DNA from: Ktedonobacteria bacterium brp13
GTDB taxonomy: Bacteria > Chloroflexota > Ktedonobacteria > Ktedonobacterales > Ktedonobacteraceae
Reading direction: 5' to 3'
Assembly (NCBI GenBank): GCA_015099395.1
Contig: AP024096.1
Span: 2,046,001 to 2,110,000, forward strand
DNA length: 64,000 bases
Shown: positions 18,819 to 28,154 of the stretch, in pieces
Position numbering within the stretch: position 1 is the stretch's first letter
How the letters are laid out: each line of letters opens with the position of its first letter
Translations under genes and position numbers: made by a program
Notes under the pieces: model-generated
Told to the model about the DNA's origin: nothing
Database searches by the model: none
The model's input: the letters and a program-made list of their open reading frames with translations, nothing else

Positions 18819-18891
18819 TGCCTCTTTCGCCACTGTCGTAAGAGGCATTGGGAGATGGCAGAAGAGACGATGCGCCGTCTTAAACCTGTTT

Positions 18892-18899
18892 GCTATACT
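18892..18899 (+). promoter_or_regulatory. Extended -10 promoter candidate for the FMN-binding protein gene
   Basis: TGCTATACT (TG-n-TATACT) lies about 50 bases before the ATG at 18953. No good -35 is present at the expected spacing, which fits an extended -10 promoter. Confidence 0.4.
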
Positions 18900-18952
18900 A
18901 AGCTCAGCACACAAGGAAAATGATAGTCAAGAAAATGATCAGGGGAATATAG

Positions 18953-19420
18953 ATGAAGAAATTTACAGTTGCGGTGCTCATTGTAGGAGCCCTTATGCTC
19001 TATAGCTTTTTGTACCGCTCGAGCACCGTTGCACTCTTGCCGACCAACTCGACAGATGCAGGCTCATCGAAGAGTGTATCTTCTACTAATAGTGCATCAT
19101 CTACTCCTAACACGGCGGGCACCTCTGGTTCCGGCTCTTATAAAGATGGTTCCTATACAGGAAGTGTTGCGGATGCTTTCTATGGCAACATACAAGTAAA
19201 AGCGATCATCCAGAATGGAAAAATTAAGGATGTACAGTTTTTACAATATCCCAATGATCGAGATCGATCTATAATGATCAATTCGTATGCTGATCCACAG
19301 CTTACGACTGAGGCGATACAAGCACAAAATGCCAATGTGAGCATCGTCACGGGAGCTACAGATACAAGCGACGCATTCATACAATCCCTTACCAATGCCC
19401 TTTCTCAAGCAAAAGCATAA
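18953..19420 (+). CDS. Membrane-anchored FMN-binding (flavinylated) protein
   Basis: A 155-residue protein with an N-terminal signal anchor (KKFTVAVLIVGALMLYSFLY), a Ser/Thr-rich linker (about residues 30-65) and an FMN_bind domain. The domain ends in VSIVTGATDTSDAF, the motif in which ApbE attaches FMN to Thr in NqrC/RnfG proteins. It probably carries covalent FMN outside the membrane and relays electrons. No apbE is in the window. The next gene, 84 bases downstream, encodes an NqrB/RnfD-FNR fusion that is the likely electron donor. Confidence 0.85.
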   Translation: MKKFTVAVLIVGALMLYSFLYRSSTVALLPTNSTDAGSSKSVSSTNSASSTPNTAGTSGSGSYKDGSYTGSVADAFYGNIQVKAIIQNGKIKDVQFLQYPNDRDRSIMINSYADPQLTTEAIQAQNANVSIVTGATDTSDAFIQSLTNALSQAKA

Positions 19421-19504
19421 ATAGGGTACAGCTATTTGTGATATATGCTTGATGTGCAGGGAAGAGCAATGTTGATCAGTGATTTGAAAGGTATATAGTT
19501 AGAA

Positions 19505-21025
19505 ATGATGAAAATTATAGATTATGTAGTAGATAGAATAACGATGTATCGCCTGGTGCTCTACGTGCTGATTGGTTTGATTGGCGTGGCAACGATCCTG
19601 GCTGTTTTACAGCTACGACCCTTTTCCCCACTGGCACTCCTGGCCTCAACAGCATTTCTCATCATCATATGCGCGGCCTCAAATGCCATCCTTGCCCGTG
19701 TATTCAACGTGCCCGCAAACGTTGAATCGTCCTATATCACGGCCCTTATTCTTGCATTGATTATTGATCCAGCACAAACGCCAGCCGCATTTGGGTTTCT
19801 TGGTTGGGCCGCAATACTGGCGATGTCATCAAAATACGTTCTCTCATTGTACAATAAGCATTTCTTTAATCCTGCTGCGATCGCAGTCGTTATCACCGCC
19901 TTTGTGCTTGGAGATTCTGCTAGCTGGTGGGTAGGGACCGCAAACATGTTACCATTTGTGCTGATTGGAGGATTTTTGGTAGCGCACAAGTTACGCCAGG
20001 TCGACATGGTGGTGATTTTTTGTGCCGCGGCGCTTGTCAGCACCTGTATTATTACCGTTATGGATGGTCAGGCTATTCTTACAGGACTCGATCATTTGTT
20101 TGTGGGGTCGCCACTCTTTTTCTTTGCCTTCATTATGCTGACTGAACCACTTACGGAGCCCCCTACCAAAAATCTGCGAAGACTCTATGGTGTCCTCACA
20201 GGTTTCTTGTTTGTTCCTCAAATACACGTGGGCTCTATTTTCTCGACGCCAGAACTGGCACTCTGTATTGGAAACATTTTCGCTTACCTGGTGAGCCCGA
20301 AACACAAAGTTATGCTTAAACTGAGCCAGAAGATAAAAATGGCTCCCGAAATTGTTGATTTTGTTTTCAAGCCTACACAAGAGCTGGCATACATCCCAGG
20401 ACAGTACATGGAATTTACCCTTGCCCATCCTCATCCAGACAGCAGAGGCAATCGCCGGTATTTTACCCTTGCCTCATCGCCGACCGAAAAAAGTGTTCAT
20501 CTCGGCGTACGCTTTTATGAACAAAGCAGTAGTTATAAAAATGCTATGTATAACATGAATGGCAAAACACCATTTATTGCGGCTCAGATTGCCGGAGATT
20601 TTACTCTCCCACGGAATCCCAACCAAAAACTTGTCTTTATCGCTGGAGGCATCGGGATTACACCCTTTAGAAGCATGCTAAAATATCTCATTGATACACA
20701 GCAGAGACGAGATATTATCCTCTTCTATATCAATAGGACAACTGATGAGATCGTTTACCAGAATGTTTTACATGCAGCACAAAAGAAGCTTGGCATCAAA
20801 ATAATCTATGCCCTGACCAACACAACGGCTATCCCCTACAATTGGTCCGGTTTAGTGGGTCGCATCAATGAGGAAGTAATCAAGGGAATAGTGCCAGATT
20901 ATCAAGAGCGTATGTACTACTTATCTGGGCCACCAGAAATGGTGAGAGCGAATGAAAAGATATTGAAAAATATGAACGTCAAAGGTGACCAGATAAAAAA
21001 AGATTTTTTCCCCGGCCTCGTATAA
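19505..21025 (+). CDS. NqrB/RnfD-like membrane domain fused to an FNR-type flavin reductase
   Basis: A 506-residue fusion. Residues about 15-260 hold some eight to ten membrane helices with an NqrB/RnfD-like core (FNPAAIAVVITAFVLG and FIMLTEPLTEPPTKNLRR). Residues about 275-506 are a ferredoxin-NADP reductase module: FAD-binding GQYMEFTL and RRYFTLASSPT, NAD-binding FIAGGIGITPFRSML, and a C-terminal YYLSGPPEMV. Such fusions are known from flavin-based extracytosolic electron transfer: NAD(P)H is oxidised inside and electrons cross the membrane to flavinylated proteins such as the upstream FMN_bind protein. The start is one of two adjacent ATGs (19505/19508). Confidence 0.85.
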   Translation: MMKIIDYVVDRITMYRLVLYVLIGLIGVATILAVLQLRPFSPLALLASTAFLIIICAASNAILARVFNVPANVESSYITALILALIIDPAQTPAAFGFLGWAAILAMSSKYVLSLYNKHFFNPAAIAVVITAFVLGDSASWWVGTANMLPFVLIGGFLVAHKLRQVDMVVIFCAAALVSTCIITVMDGQAILTGLDHLFVGSPLFFFAFIMLTEPLTEPPTKNLRRLYGVLTGFLFVPQIHVGSIFSTPELALCIGNIFAYLVSPKHKVMLKLSQKIKMAPEIVDFVFKPTQELAYIPGQYMEFTLAHPHPDSRGNRRYFTLASSPTEKSVHLGVRFYEQSSSYKNAMYNMNGKTPFIAAQIAGDFTLPRNPNQKLVFIAGGIGITPFRSMLKYLIDTQQRRDIILFYINRTTDEIVYQNVLHAAQKKLGIKIIYALTNTTAIPYNWSGLVGRINEEVIKGIVPDYQERMYYLSGPPEMVRANEKILKNMNVKGDQIKKDFFPGLV

Positions 21026-21638
21026 CCCACGAATTGCGCAACAAAACGAGATAGCAAGAGACAGGAGAGGGAATAGGCCAAGAAAAAATAAGGCCAACAG
21101 TCCCTGGTAACATACTTCTTTGCTCCCTCCCCTCTCGTATCTCTTCAGCACTCTGAGCTTTTCGTCTTTAGTGAGGTTCTCATTTTCCCTTTCTCCTCAG
21201 AGTAAACAGCCACAGATGCGAAAGCTCGCTACGCCTTCACATTTGTGCATTTAGCCCAAACCGTTCTTGTATACCATCTTGCGAAATTGTGCAAAACCGC
21301 AACCCTACAAATATTTTTAGCGGCACGTTCGCTTGCTCGCTTGCTTACACCCCAGACAACAAAACAAACAAAAGCTTGACTGCTTCTTCATAAGATCTTC
21401 ATGTTAACCCTGCTATAGTTGAACTTGTCGAGAAGGGGAACTCTGACAGAGGTTGCTAGCTCAACGATCAGTGTACATTCTCGCTTATGTAGCACTCTCC
21501 ACAACTGCTTTGCAGAGGAAATACGTATAAACGCGCTATGAAAGCAGCAACTGAGATCAAGCAAAATTATCACAGGTCCTTGATCGTTCCATTGTCAGGT
21601 ATGTTCCCTCATTATATACATAAAAGGATGTAAAGAAA
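21026..21638. other. Intergenic region, no gene supported
   Basis: About 610 bases, AT-rich in its centre. No open frame with a ribosome site and no clear hairpin was found. The promoter of the following lipoprotein gene must lie here; a TATAGT near 21412 is the best -10 but is far from the ATG. Confidence 0.4.
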
Positions 21639-22406
21639 ATGTCGAAACGAGATAAAATGTCGAAACGAACGTCACTGTCACTAAAAACATTCATAAGTGT
21701 TACTTTTCTCTTACTTGCAATAACCGCAATCCTGGCGGCCTGTGGTAGCAGCAGTGGAACAGCAACCGCTTCCTCCTCAAGTTCCACTTCTTCAAGCTCC
21801 ACTTCTTCAAGCTCCACGTCCCCCATCGCAAAAGCAGGGGGCCCCGGCAAAGGGGGATCCAACGCTCGGTCTGGACCGGCCTCAGGAGGATCAGCCGGCA
21901 CGATCAGCAGCGTGTCCACGTCGAGCTTCACAATGTCGACATCAGTGGGTCAGAAGGTGACCGTCAACGAGGCGTCCTCTACGATATACCAGAAGGGAAC
22001 GAGCTCGACCTCGGCAAGTGCCATTACAACAGGCGAAAGCGTCCTCGTACTTGGGATGACCAACGGAACGACCATCACGGCCACGCAGGTCACCGTGCAA
22101 CCGACTGGCAACTACGGATCTGCGGTTTCCTCGGCGGCAGGGGTGGTCCCCTTCAAGCGCGGTACACCGAGCCCGACAAAGAAGGTCGGTCAGATCCCGT
22201 CGAACTACACTGAGGGGTCGGGGACGATCGTCAGCGGAACGACAGCGAATAAGGCGACGGAAGTTGCGCTGGCCGCCTACCCGGGGGGCGTCGTCGACCG
22301 TGTTGTGAAGCTGAGTAACGGCGAGTACGAGGCCCACAACATCGGCGTCAACTGGCCGCACCACGTCTTCATCACCCAGGACTTCAAGGTCGTCGGCGCC
22401 TACTAG
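21639..22406 (+). CDS. Secreted lipoprotein with DUF5666-like and PepSY-like regions
   Basis: A 255-residue lipoprotein. The signal peptide ends in the lipobox ILAAC (Cys36), followed by a Ser/Thr low-complexity linker. Residues about 85-150 resemble DUF5666 (GTISSVSTSSFTMSTSVGQ ... TITATQVTVQ). The last 50 residues (ATEVALAAYPGGVVDRVVK) are PepSY-like. It starts with two copies of MSKR; ATG 21639 is preceded by AAAGGA. The 3' two thirds are clearly richer in GC than the 5' part. It may belong with the adjacent redox genes, but the function is unknown. Confidence 0.7.
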   Translation: MSKRDKMSKRTSLSLKTFISVTFLLLAITAILAACGSSSGTATASSSSSTSSSSTSSSSTSPIAKAGGPGKGGSNARSGPASGGSAGTISSVSTSSFTMSTSVGQKVTVNEASSTIYQKGTSSTSASAITTGESVLVLGMTNGTTITATQVTVQPTGNYGSAVSSAAGVVPFKRGTPSPTKKVGQIPSNYTEGSGTIVSGTTANKATEVALAAYPGGVVDRVVKLSNGEYEAHNIGVNWPHHVFITQDFKVVGAY

Positions 22407-22426
22407 CCGCCACGGTAGGGCGTCTT

Positions 22427-22461
22427 GGCCAGCATTCCCGCTTGCGGGAACAACGCTGGCC
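22427..22461 (+). terminator. Hairpin after the lipoprotein gene
   Basis: GGCCAGC (22427-22433) pairs with GCTGGCC (22455-22461), and an inner TTCCCG/CGGGAA pairs across a 4-base loop. It begins 20 bases after the stop codon. There is no T run. Confidence 0.6.
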
Positions 22462-22519
22462 TTCCAGCGGAGCGAGGGACGCCAGAAGGTCGCCTACCTA
22501 AATAAGCAACAAGCTGGCA

Positions 22520-22793
22520 GATACGCCTGCTTATTTCTGCCTTGATCTGTGGAAACAGTACGTTACCTGTGGGTATTACCTCTTTCATGACATTTCAGGG
22601 CACCGAGTGGGGACCGTTGACGGCAGCAGGAACACTCGTCATGATTCCTATCCTGATTTTTTGTCTTCTCGTGCAAAAACCACTGGTGCGCGGTTTGACA
22701 CTGGTGCGCGGTGAAATAGCGGCGAAATATTGGAGCACGATCTTTGAGGAAGTGCGGAAGCACACCTGCGTACTTCAAAAAAATACGGTATGA
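22520..22793 (+). pseudogene. C-terminal fragment of a sugar ABC transporter permease
   Basis: The frame reads LPVGITSFMTFQGTEWGPL and then TAAGTLVMIPILIFCLLVQK and PLVRGLT. This matches the last loop and helix of MalG-type permeases. The rest of the gene is missing. A duplicated CTGGTGCGCGGT at about 22682 and 22699 breaks the normal C-terminal end. No ribosome site is present. Confidence 0.7.
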
Positions 22794-22900
22794 TATATAC
22801 GCAACATATTTTGCTACGTCTCTCAGAGATTTTTATCCTGCTTTCATCGAATACGCTATCTGCTACAGTGATACAACCTGACAGAGAGGAACATGCTAGG

Positions 22901-23131
22901 ATGAGCAATAAACTGCATACATTAGAGTCGGGAGAGACGATTCCACGCTATACGCAATTGCGTGATCAAATCGCTACAGCTATCTCCTCAGGACAGCTCG
23001 CTCCAGGAGCGCGGTTGCCCTCAGAGCGGGCATTGAGCGAGCAATACAAGTGCAGTCGCCTGACGATACGTCAAGCTCTGGGCGTTTGGGCATGGCTCGT
23101 CCCTTCCAAAATCATTGTTAAAACAGCGTAG
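22901..23131 (+). pseudogene. Truncated GntR-family regulator (HTH only)
   Basis: The 76-residue frame from ATG 22901 encodes a standard GntR winged helix: PRYTQLRDQIATAISSGQL, then LPSERALSEQY, then SRLTIRQALG. After RQALG the sequence departs from the family and stops; the wing and effector domain are absent. It runs into the DUF3445 gene in another frame, so a deletion probably joined the two. Confidence 0.75.
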
Positions 23132-24119
23132 AGATATCCCATCCTACGCTAGACAAGAGAAAAAGGAGCTTTATCAATTGCTTCCCTATTTCCCTTTTAA
23201 AGATGATACCTTCAAAATGACGCTGGGGATACAAGCACTTCGTGGAAGTTTGATCGAAATTGAGGAAGCTTCCTATTTGGGTAAAATCAAGCTCAAAGAT
23301 GAGCTATTGAATGATGCATATGAGCACTATTTCCAGGCAATGCCTGAAACAGAGTCACTCCAATGGGAGGCCATTGAGATGCTCTTGCCACATATGGCCC
23401 ACCACTATCCCCACTATTTTACACTCACGATCAATGGCACAGACTGGACGTGGAGGAATGCTCTTCTTGGACAGGAAACACGGTTTGTGCTTGGAGAGCA
23501 GCAGAGCCTACCGCTGCCACCATTGGACTGGTTAGGACGACAGGTTCAGGAAGATCTCTTGCTTTTGAAAAGTACAAAGACAGAGGGGATGCCATTGGTG
23601 GCCGGACAACTTTGTTTTCCCAACGCGTGGTGCCTCGCAGACACATTGAGCCACTCTTTTCTAGACATCCACCATGCTGTCCCCCAATTTGAGGAGCATT
23701 TAGGACAATCATCGATGCTCTTACTGGAGCGACTCAAAGCAGGACGACCAGTCTGGCGCGTCAATTGGGCGATCAAATCCCTCTCTCGGCTGAACCTCAC
23801 CCCACGTTTTTTTCATGAAGTGGAACGATCATATCAGAAGCTTACCAAAGAGAATATTGGTGCGCATTGCTTCCTGCGCATCGAGCGGCAAGCTCTCTCT
23901 TGTCTACCAAAGACACATGGTATCCTTTTTACCATTCATACCTATCAAGATGCCATTGAACATGTCATACAGAGCTCCGAAGATGCACACTGTCTGGCAA
24001 ATGTCATACGGACAACGCCAAAAGAAATGCTCGCCTATAAAGGTATCACTCCATTTGGGGACATGTTACTACATTACCTGGAAGCATTTGATCATAGAGG
24101 GTCAAACACCCTTCAATGA
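23115..24119 (+). CDS. DUF3445 family protein (haem-dependent oxidative N-demethylase type)
   Basis: Up to 334 residues with the DUF3445 pattern: FPFKDDTFKMTLGIQAL near the start, WLGRQVQEDLLLL, then LVAGQLCFPNAW, FLDIHHAVPQFEEHLG, GRPVWRVNWAI, LRIERQALSCLPKT and HGILFTIHTYQ near the end. Characterised relatives are haem enzymes that oxidatively demethylate amines. Only a TTG at 23115 is available as an upstream start and it has no ribosome site; the frame overlaps the GntR fragment. The true N-terminus may have been altered by the same deletion. It ends 20 bases before the convergent sensor kinase gene. Confidence 0.78.
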   Translation: MLKQRRDIPSYARQEKKELYQLLPYFPFKDDTFKMTLGIQALRGSLIEIEEASYLGKIKLKDELLNDAYEHYFQAMPETESLQWEAIEMLLPHMAHHYPHYFTLTINGTDWTWRNALLGQETRFVLGEQQSLPLPPLDWLGRQVQEDLLLLKSTKTEGMPLVAGQLCFPNAWCLADTLSHSFLDIHHAVPQFEEHLGQSSMLLLERLKAGRPVWRVNWAIKSLSRLNLTPRFFHEVERSYQKLTKENIGAHCFLRIERQALSCLPKTHGILFTIHTYQDAIEHVIQSSEDAHCLANVIRTTPKEMLAYKGITPFGDMLLHYLEAFDHRGSNTLQ

Positions 24120-24138
24120 CCTTCATAGCACCTTCTCT

Positions 24139-26631
24139 TCAGCAGGAAACACGGTCTGTGCTCAGAGGGAGCGTGAACCAGAAGTGTGAACCCTGCCCTG
24201 GTGTACTGTACAGACCAACGCGACCATCATGCTGTTCTACAATGGTTTTGCAGATGTGTAAGCCCAGCCCTAAACCGATGCCATGCCCACTCAGCACCTG
24301 CACATCTTTCGCACGATAGAAGCGTTCCCACACGTGTTTCTGTTCCTCGGATGTTAAACCTGGTCCCTGGTCGCTAACCGTCACACGCACCTCTGCGCCA
24401 TCAGGTACGACGGAAACCGCGACCGGCTTCTCGAATGCTGAGTACTTTAATGCGTTCGTCATATAGTTGCTTACGACCTGGCCTATGCGATCTGCATCGC
24501 CACAGATCTCCATCTTCTCAGCTGGCAATTCCAGATGGATCACCCGGTCATCTGCTATCTGCTGCTGATTCTCGATGATCTCATGCACAATCTGTACCAC
24601 GTCACACGACTGCTTCTGCAACTCCAGCTTACCCGCACGAATGCGCGAGACATCCAGCAAATCGCTTGTCAGGCGATCCTGCACATGGATCTGGTGCTCG
24701 GTGCTCCCTAGATAGCGTTGAAGCTTCTGGACGGCGTTGAACGACGCATCCTGCTCTTGTTTACGCAACGCACGCTGCGCCATCTGAAGGTTAACTTTCA
24801 TGGCGGCGAGCGGTCCCTTGAGCTCGTGACTGGCAATGCTGAGAAAGTCATTGAAACGGCGGTTGGTTTCTTGCAACGCCAGGGTGTGCGCACGTGCTTC
24901 GGCCTGCTCTTGCAGCAGACGTTCGCGTTCATAGACCAATCCTGTCAGCTTCGCAACGGCTTGTGCCAGCGTGTATTCGGCAGGAGTCAATGCGGCGTCG
25001 TGTTGACGATAGATCAGGGCGAGCAGGCCGAGCAAATCATTCCCCACAAACATGGGCACCTCTACCAGTAGCGATGTGTCTTCTTCTCCCTGCACCTGCA
25101 AGGGATGCATGACGACTTCATTGGTACGCAAGCGATCCATATCAGAGTCATCAGGCGAGATACCCTGCATGAGTTGCATGGTCTCCTGCCACCAGGGCGC
25201 TTCAGGTGCCTGTGCAGAGTTACAGATGCTCTGCAGATGCCACGTTGCGGTGCTGGAGTCAAGGGAGATAATCCCCACATCCTGACACTGCAAGAGCGTG
25301 GAGATGAGTTGTGTCAGACGCTGACATGCCAGTTGCAGCGAGGATGTCTGATGGGAGGGGGCAGCAGAGAAGAAACCTGGCGCGTTGTCTGGCACCCATG
25401 CCAGAGACTCAGCCAACGTCAACAGGGCATTGAGGGTATCCTGCGTGCGCCGCTCAAGCACATAGTGTTCCGTTACATCCCGGAAGACACAGACTCCGCC
25501 ATTGATCTGCCCCTGCTGATCATACATTGGCATCCCAGAGACGTTGAGATATCTTTTTTCGCCCAGCGTATTGACGCGCTGAACGGTGACAACCTTTTCC
25601 CCGATCAGGTGCTCGCCACGCAGGACACGGATGATCGGCCACCGGTCCAAAACAAGCGGTTGACCAACCTCATCCAGAATAAGCGCATCCTCATGCTGCG
25701 CCTCACTGAGACCCTGGACATTCTCGTGTGAAGGCTCCATCCGTAAGAGATGACGAGCCGCAGCATTCATCTGAAAGCGCCCCTGCAGATCACTGACCAA
25801 CAGACCATCGCCTATCGACTCAAAGACAGCTTCCAATTCAGACACACGGCGATCAGCCTCTGCGCGGGCCTGCTGTTCCTTGCGTGCCAACTCGGCCTGG
25901 ACCTGCTCCGCCGCTCGCACCTGGGTGATAAGTTCCTCTCGTTCGATGTAAGAGATCAGGAAGCGGGCGACAATTTGCATCAGTTCCAGCTTTTCCGGCT
26001 GCTCAGTGAGCGGACGTGAATGAGGATCTTGCGAACAGAGGGTTCCATAGGGACGGCCATCACTATAGATGAGTGGTACCCCGATGTAGGACCCAATGTG
26101 ATAATTCTTGGTCGTTGCGAGTTGCTGGTAAAAAGGATGCTGTGTCACATCGTCAACAATGAGGGGTTGCCTGGTGCGGAAGACCGTCTGGCAATACGTG
26201 TTCTCGAGTGGATCCTCTGAGCCAACCACAGGGGAAGGCGTCCCCGTATTGCGCGTCTCGATAATCTTGAGGACATGCGCATCTGAGCTCTCTTCACTGT
26301 CCATATGCGTTTTTTCAGACCCGCTCTCGTCAAAACGCGCGATGAAGAGCGTCTGACTCGCAAGGAAATGCCCCATCACCTCAAGCGCAACGCGCATCGC
26401 CTCCTGAGAGGACTGAAAACTCTGCGCGGTGATCTGTGCGACCTCACGAAGTATACGAGCATTGGAGCCCTCATCCTCCGCGCATTTCTGTGTGCTTGCC
26501 TGAGCATCGTGCTCATCCACGGCTCCGTTTGGGGAGGAAGCTGGCTGCTCTGCTGGCAACGCGTCCAATGATGATCTTTGAGGGGGGTGTTCGGCTGGCT
26601 GCTGGAACAGTTCGAATGATTCACGCTCCAC
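24139..26631 (-). CDS. GAF-PAS-GAF hybrid sensor histidine kinase
   Basis: An 830-residue soluble kinase. Predicted order: disordered N-terminus (1-55), GAF (about 60-230; HIGSYIGVPLIYSDGRPYGT), coiled linker, PAS (about 265-395; SIGDGLLVSDLQGRF), second GAF (about 400-590), HisKA (about 610-690; FLSIASHELKGPLAAMK with the phosphoacceptor His) and HATPase_c (about 715-825; GQVVSNYMTNALKYS, SDQGPGLT, GIGLGLGLHI). The start is GTG 26631, with AAAGGG about 10 bases ahead. No response regulator is adjacent, so its partner is elsewhere. Confidence 0.9.
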   Translation of the reverse strand: MERESFELFQQPAEHPPQRSSLDALPAEQPASSPNGAVDEHDAQASTQKCAEDEGSNARILREVAQITAQSFQSSQEAMRVALEVMGHFLASQTLFIARFDESGSEKTHMDSEESSDAHVLKIIETRNTGTPSPVVGSEDPLENTYCQTVFRTRQPLIVDDVTQHPFYQQLATTKNYHIGSYIGVPLIYSDGRPYGTLCSQDPHSRPLTEQPEKLELMQIVARFLISYIEREELITQVRAAEQVQAELARKEQQARAEADRRVSELEAVFESIGDGLLVSDLQGRFQMNAAARHLLRMEPSHENVQGLSEAQHEDALILDEVGQPLVLDRWPIIRVLRGEHLIGEKVVTVQRVNTLGEKRYLNVSGMPMYDQQGQINGGVCVFRDVTEHYVLERRTQDTLNALLTLAESLAWVPDNAPGFFSAAPSHQTSSLQLACQRLTQLISTLLQCQDVGIISLDSSTATWHLQSICNSAQAPEAPWWQETMQLMQGISPDDSDMDRLRTNEVVMHPLQVQGEEDTSLLVEVPMFVGNDLLGLLALIYRQHDAALTPAEYTLAQAVAKLTGLVYERERLLQEQAEARAHTLALQETNRRFNDFLSIASHELKGPLAAMKVNLQMAQRALRKQEQDASFNAVQKLQRYLGSTEHQIHVQDRLTSDLLDVSRIRAGKLELQKQSCDVVQIVHEIIENQQQIADDRVIHLELPAEKMEICGDADRIGQVVSNYMTNALKYSAFEKPVAVSVVPDGAEVRVTVSDQGPGLTSEEQKHVWERFYRAKDVQVLSGHGIGLGLGLHICKTIVEQHDGRVGLYSTPGQGSHFWFTLPLSTDRVSC

Positions 26632-27001
26632 GATGGCATCCCTTTCACCTCATCTCTTCCGTGCAGAGGGTTTCATTTCCAGTCGCTGTCCATGCATCAA
26701 AGATAAGAAAATCACACTAAAAAAACAAGCAAATGCGGAACAGATAGTCGGTATGACGGCCACGAGGCTTCACACATGACGCACAATTATACGATGGTGC
26801 GTCCGTTGCCTGGATATGATCTGATCTACTGTCAATCATACCATGAAACTGGGGTGTTTGACGCTCACATTGTCCTCACATTGTCAGACAGAGTATGATG
26901 CTTGAAAAGGGGGGGTCAGTCCAAATTGAGCAAAAAAGTTGGTGACTTTTTGGTGCTCAAATGTATTTTGACGTATCATCCCTTACTCTCTCTAGGTTCT
27001 C
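26632..27001. other. Intergenic region, no gene supported
   Basis: About 370 bases between two minus-strand genes. A short direct repeat (TCACATTGTC, near 26866 and 26875) is visible. No promoter pair or terminator could be assigned with confidence. Confidence 0.4.
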
Positions 27002-27397
27002 TTACAAGGATGCGACGACAATGTCTTCCCGGGTGCTCTCTACTATAGCAGCCAACTCTTCTTGCTCAGCCTGGGGCACGCTGAACTTATTGAGCGTCTG
27101 CTGAAAGTCATCCATAAAAGCCCGCCACTCCTGGGGAGTGATCCTGAGATCCCTATGGGAATCACTCATGGAACGCCCGCTGTAGTGTTGTGGGCCACCC
27201 GCTGCCCAGCAGACCATTTCGGTCACCAGATACTTGAATCCTGCTGGTAACACGCGATGGTGGGCTACATCTACCCGAGGATTGGCATTCAATCTTGGAT
27301 CGACCATGATCCTATCAATGAAATCATCGACGACAGTAGCGATGTTATACACTCCACCGAGCCGATCATAGAGCGCTACTTTTTCTGGGGTTTGCAT
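27002..27397 (-). CDS. Group 1 truncated haemoglobin
   Basis: A 131-residue truncated haemoglobin. It has LYDRLGGVYNIATVVDDFIDRI at the start (split here: LYDRLGGVYNI, then VVDDFIDRIMVDPRLN), the FKYLVTEMVCWAAGGPQHY segment, and MSDSHRDLRITPQEW with the proximal haem-binding His. These proteins bind O2 or NO and often detoxify NO. Start 27397 has AGGAGG about 8 bases upstream; a longer frame adds 17 poor residues. It stands alone. Confidence 0.88.
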   Translation of the reverse strand: MQTPEKVALYDRLGGVYNIATVVDDFIDRIMVDPRLNANPRVDVAHHRVLPAGFKYLVTEMVCWAAGGPQHYSGRSMSDSHRDLRITPQEWRAFMDDFQQTLNKFSVPQAEQEELAAIVESTREDIVVASL

Positions 27398-28154
27398 CGT
27401 CAGCCTCCTTCTGAAAACGATAACATGCGTGGAATTAGATCGCTCCAAAAACTAGCGGACATGGAAACACAAGCAATGCTATACCTGGACCCAACCCAAA
27501 CATCCTTGACGCTTATGGGCACCATTGTGGGTAAAAAAACAGGGAACGCTGGAGAGAGACGGCCCAAGCGGAGCTGACAAGCGCTCAAGCACACAGGTAC
27601 AACAATACATACCGCTCAATTCCATCATCCAATACGCAACATTTGGCACATTGCTGCTCATATCGCACGTCTATTCAATCATTCGTCGTGCCAGAAAGAA
27701 GTCCTCTACAATGAACACACTGTCCCATCTGGTGAGCAACGCGCAGCCAGAGCTTTGATTGTCAGGAGAATAAAATTGCATTATAGAGAATCCAGGTACA
27801 GTTTCGTTGCCTCGTTCCTACAACAATGGCCTCGACGAAGGGGAAGTCAACAATCTCCAACTGATCAAACGCGTGGAGTTGTCTTATCAACGCTGCGAGA
27901 GGCCGCCGACAAGGATTATTAACTACGGACCGGCTGCCCAAGAGTTTGATCCCAAAGAAAGAAGGGTAGCAATTAGGTGGCAGCTCTAGCATATCATAGG
28001 ATAAATTGCACGAAGCCCTGAATGTGTTACCTGAGAGTTGCCTCAATTTCAGTGCCCGGTGCGATCAAGGGGCAATCTTGATCTCATCGGGCACTGAAGC
28101 ACTTCAGAATTCTGTTGTCAATACTATGCTTCTGCTACCTTCGCACATGCTCTC
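27398..28154. other. Intergenic region with a compound hairpin
   Basis: About 750 bases without a supportable gene. Short frames at 27762-28046 (minus) and 27807-27989 (plus) overlap, lack ribosome sites and match nothing. A compound hairpin lies at 28048-28098, beyond the end of the ribose operon. Confidence 0.45.
28048..28098 (-). terminator. Compound hairpin downstream of rbsK
   Basis: Outer arms TTCAGTGCCCG/CGGGCACTGAA (28048-28058, 28088-28098) and inner arms GATCAAG/CTTGATC (28063-28069, 28077-28083). On the minus strand it lies 57 bases after the rbsK stop and is the likely end of the ribose operon transcript. Confidence 0.65.

Noticed and set aside
18714..18914. A 67-residue N-terminal extension of the NarL-type kinase
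   Set aside because: It would cover the promoter candidate and contains no helix or motif; a good ribosome site precedes the ATG at 18713.
23470..24170. A near repeat (CAGGAAACACGGTTTGTGCT-like) at 23475 and 24145
   Set aside because: About 20 similar bases in two unrelated coding contexts; no further similarity or flanking structure, so chance is likely.
27762..28046. A 94-residue minus-strand frame in the gap after the ribose operon
   Set aside because: It overlaps an opposite frame, has no start signal and resembles nothing; part of it overlaps the rbsK terminator region.
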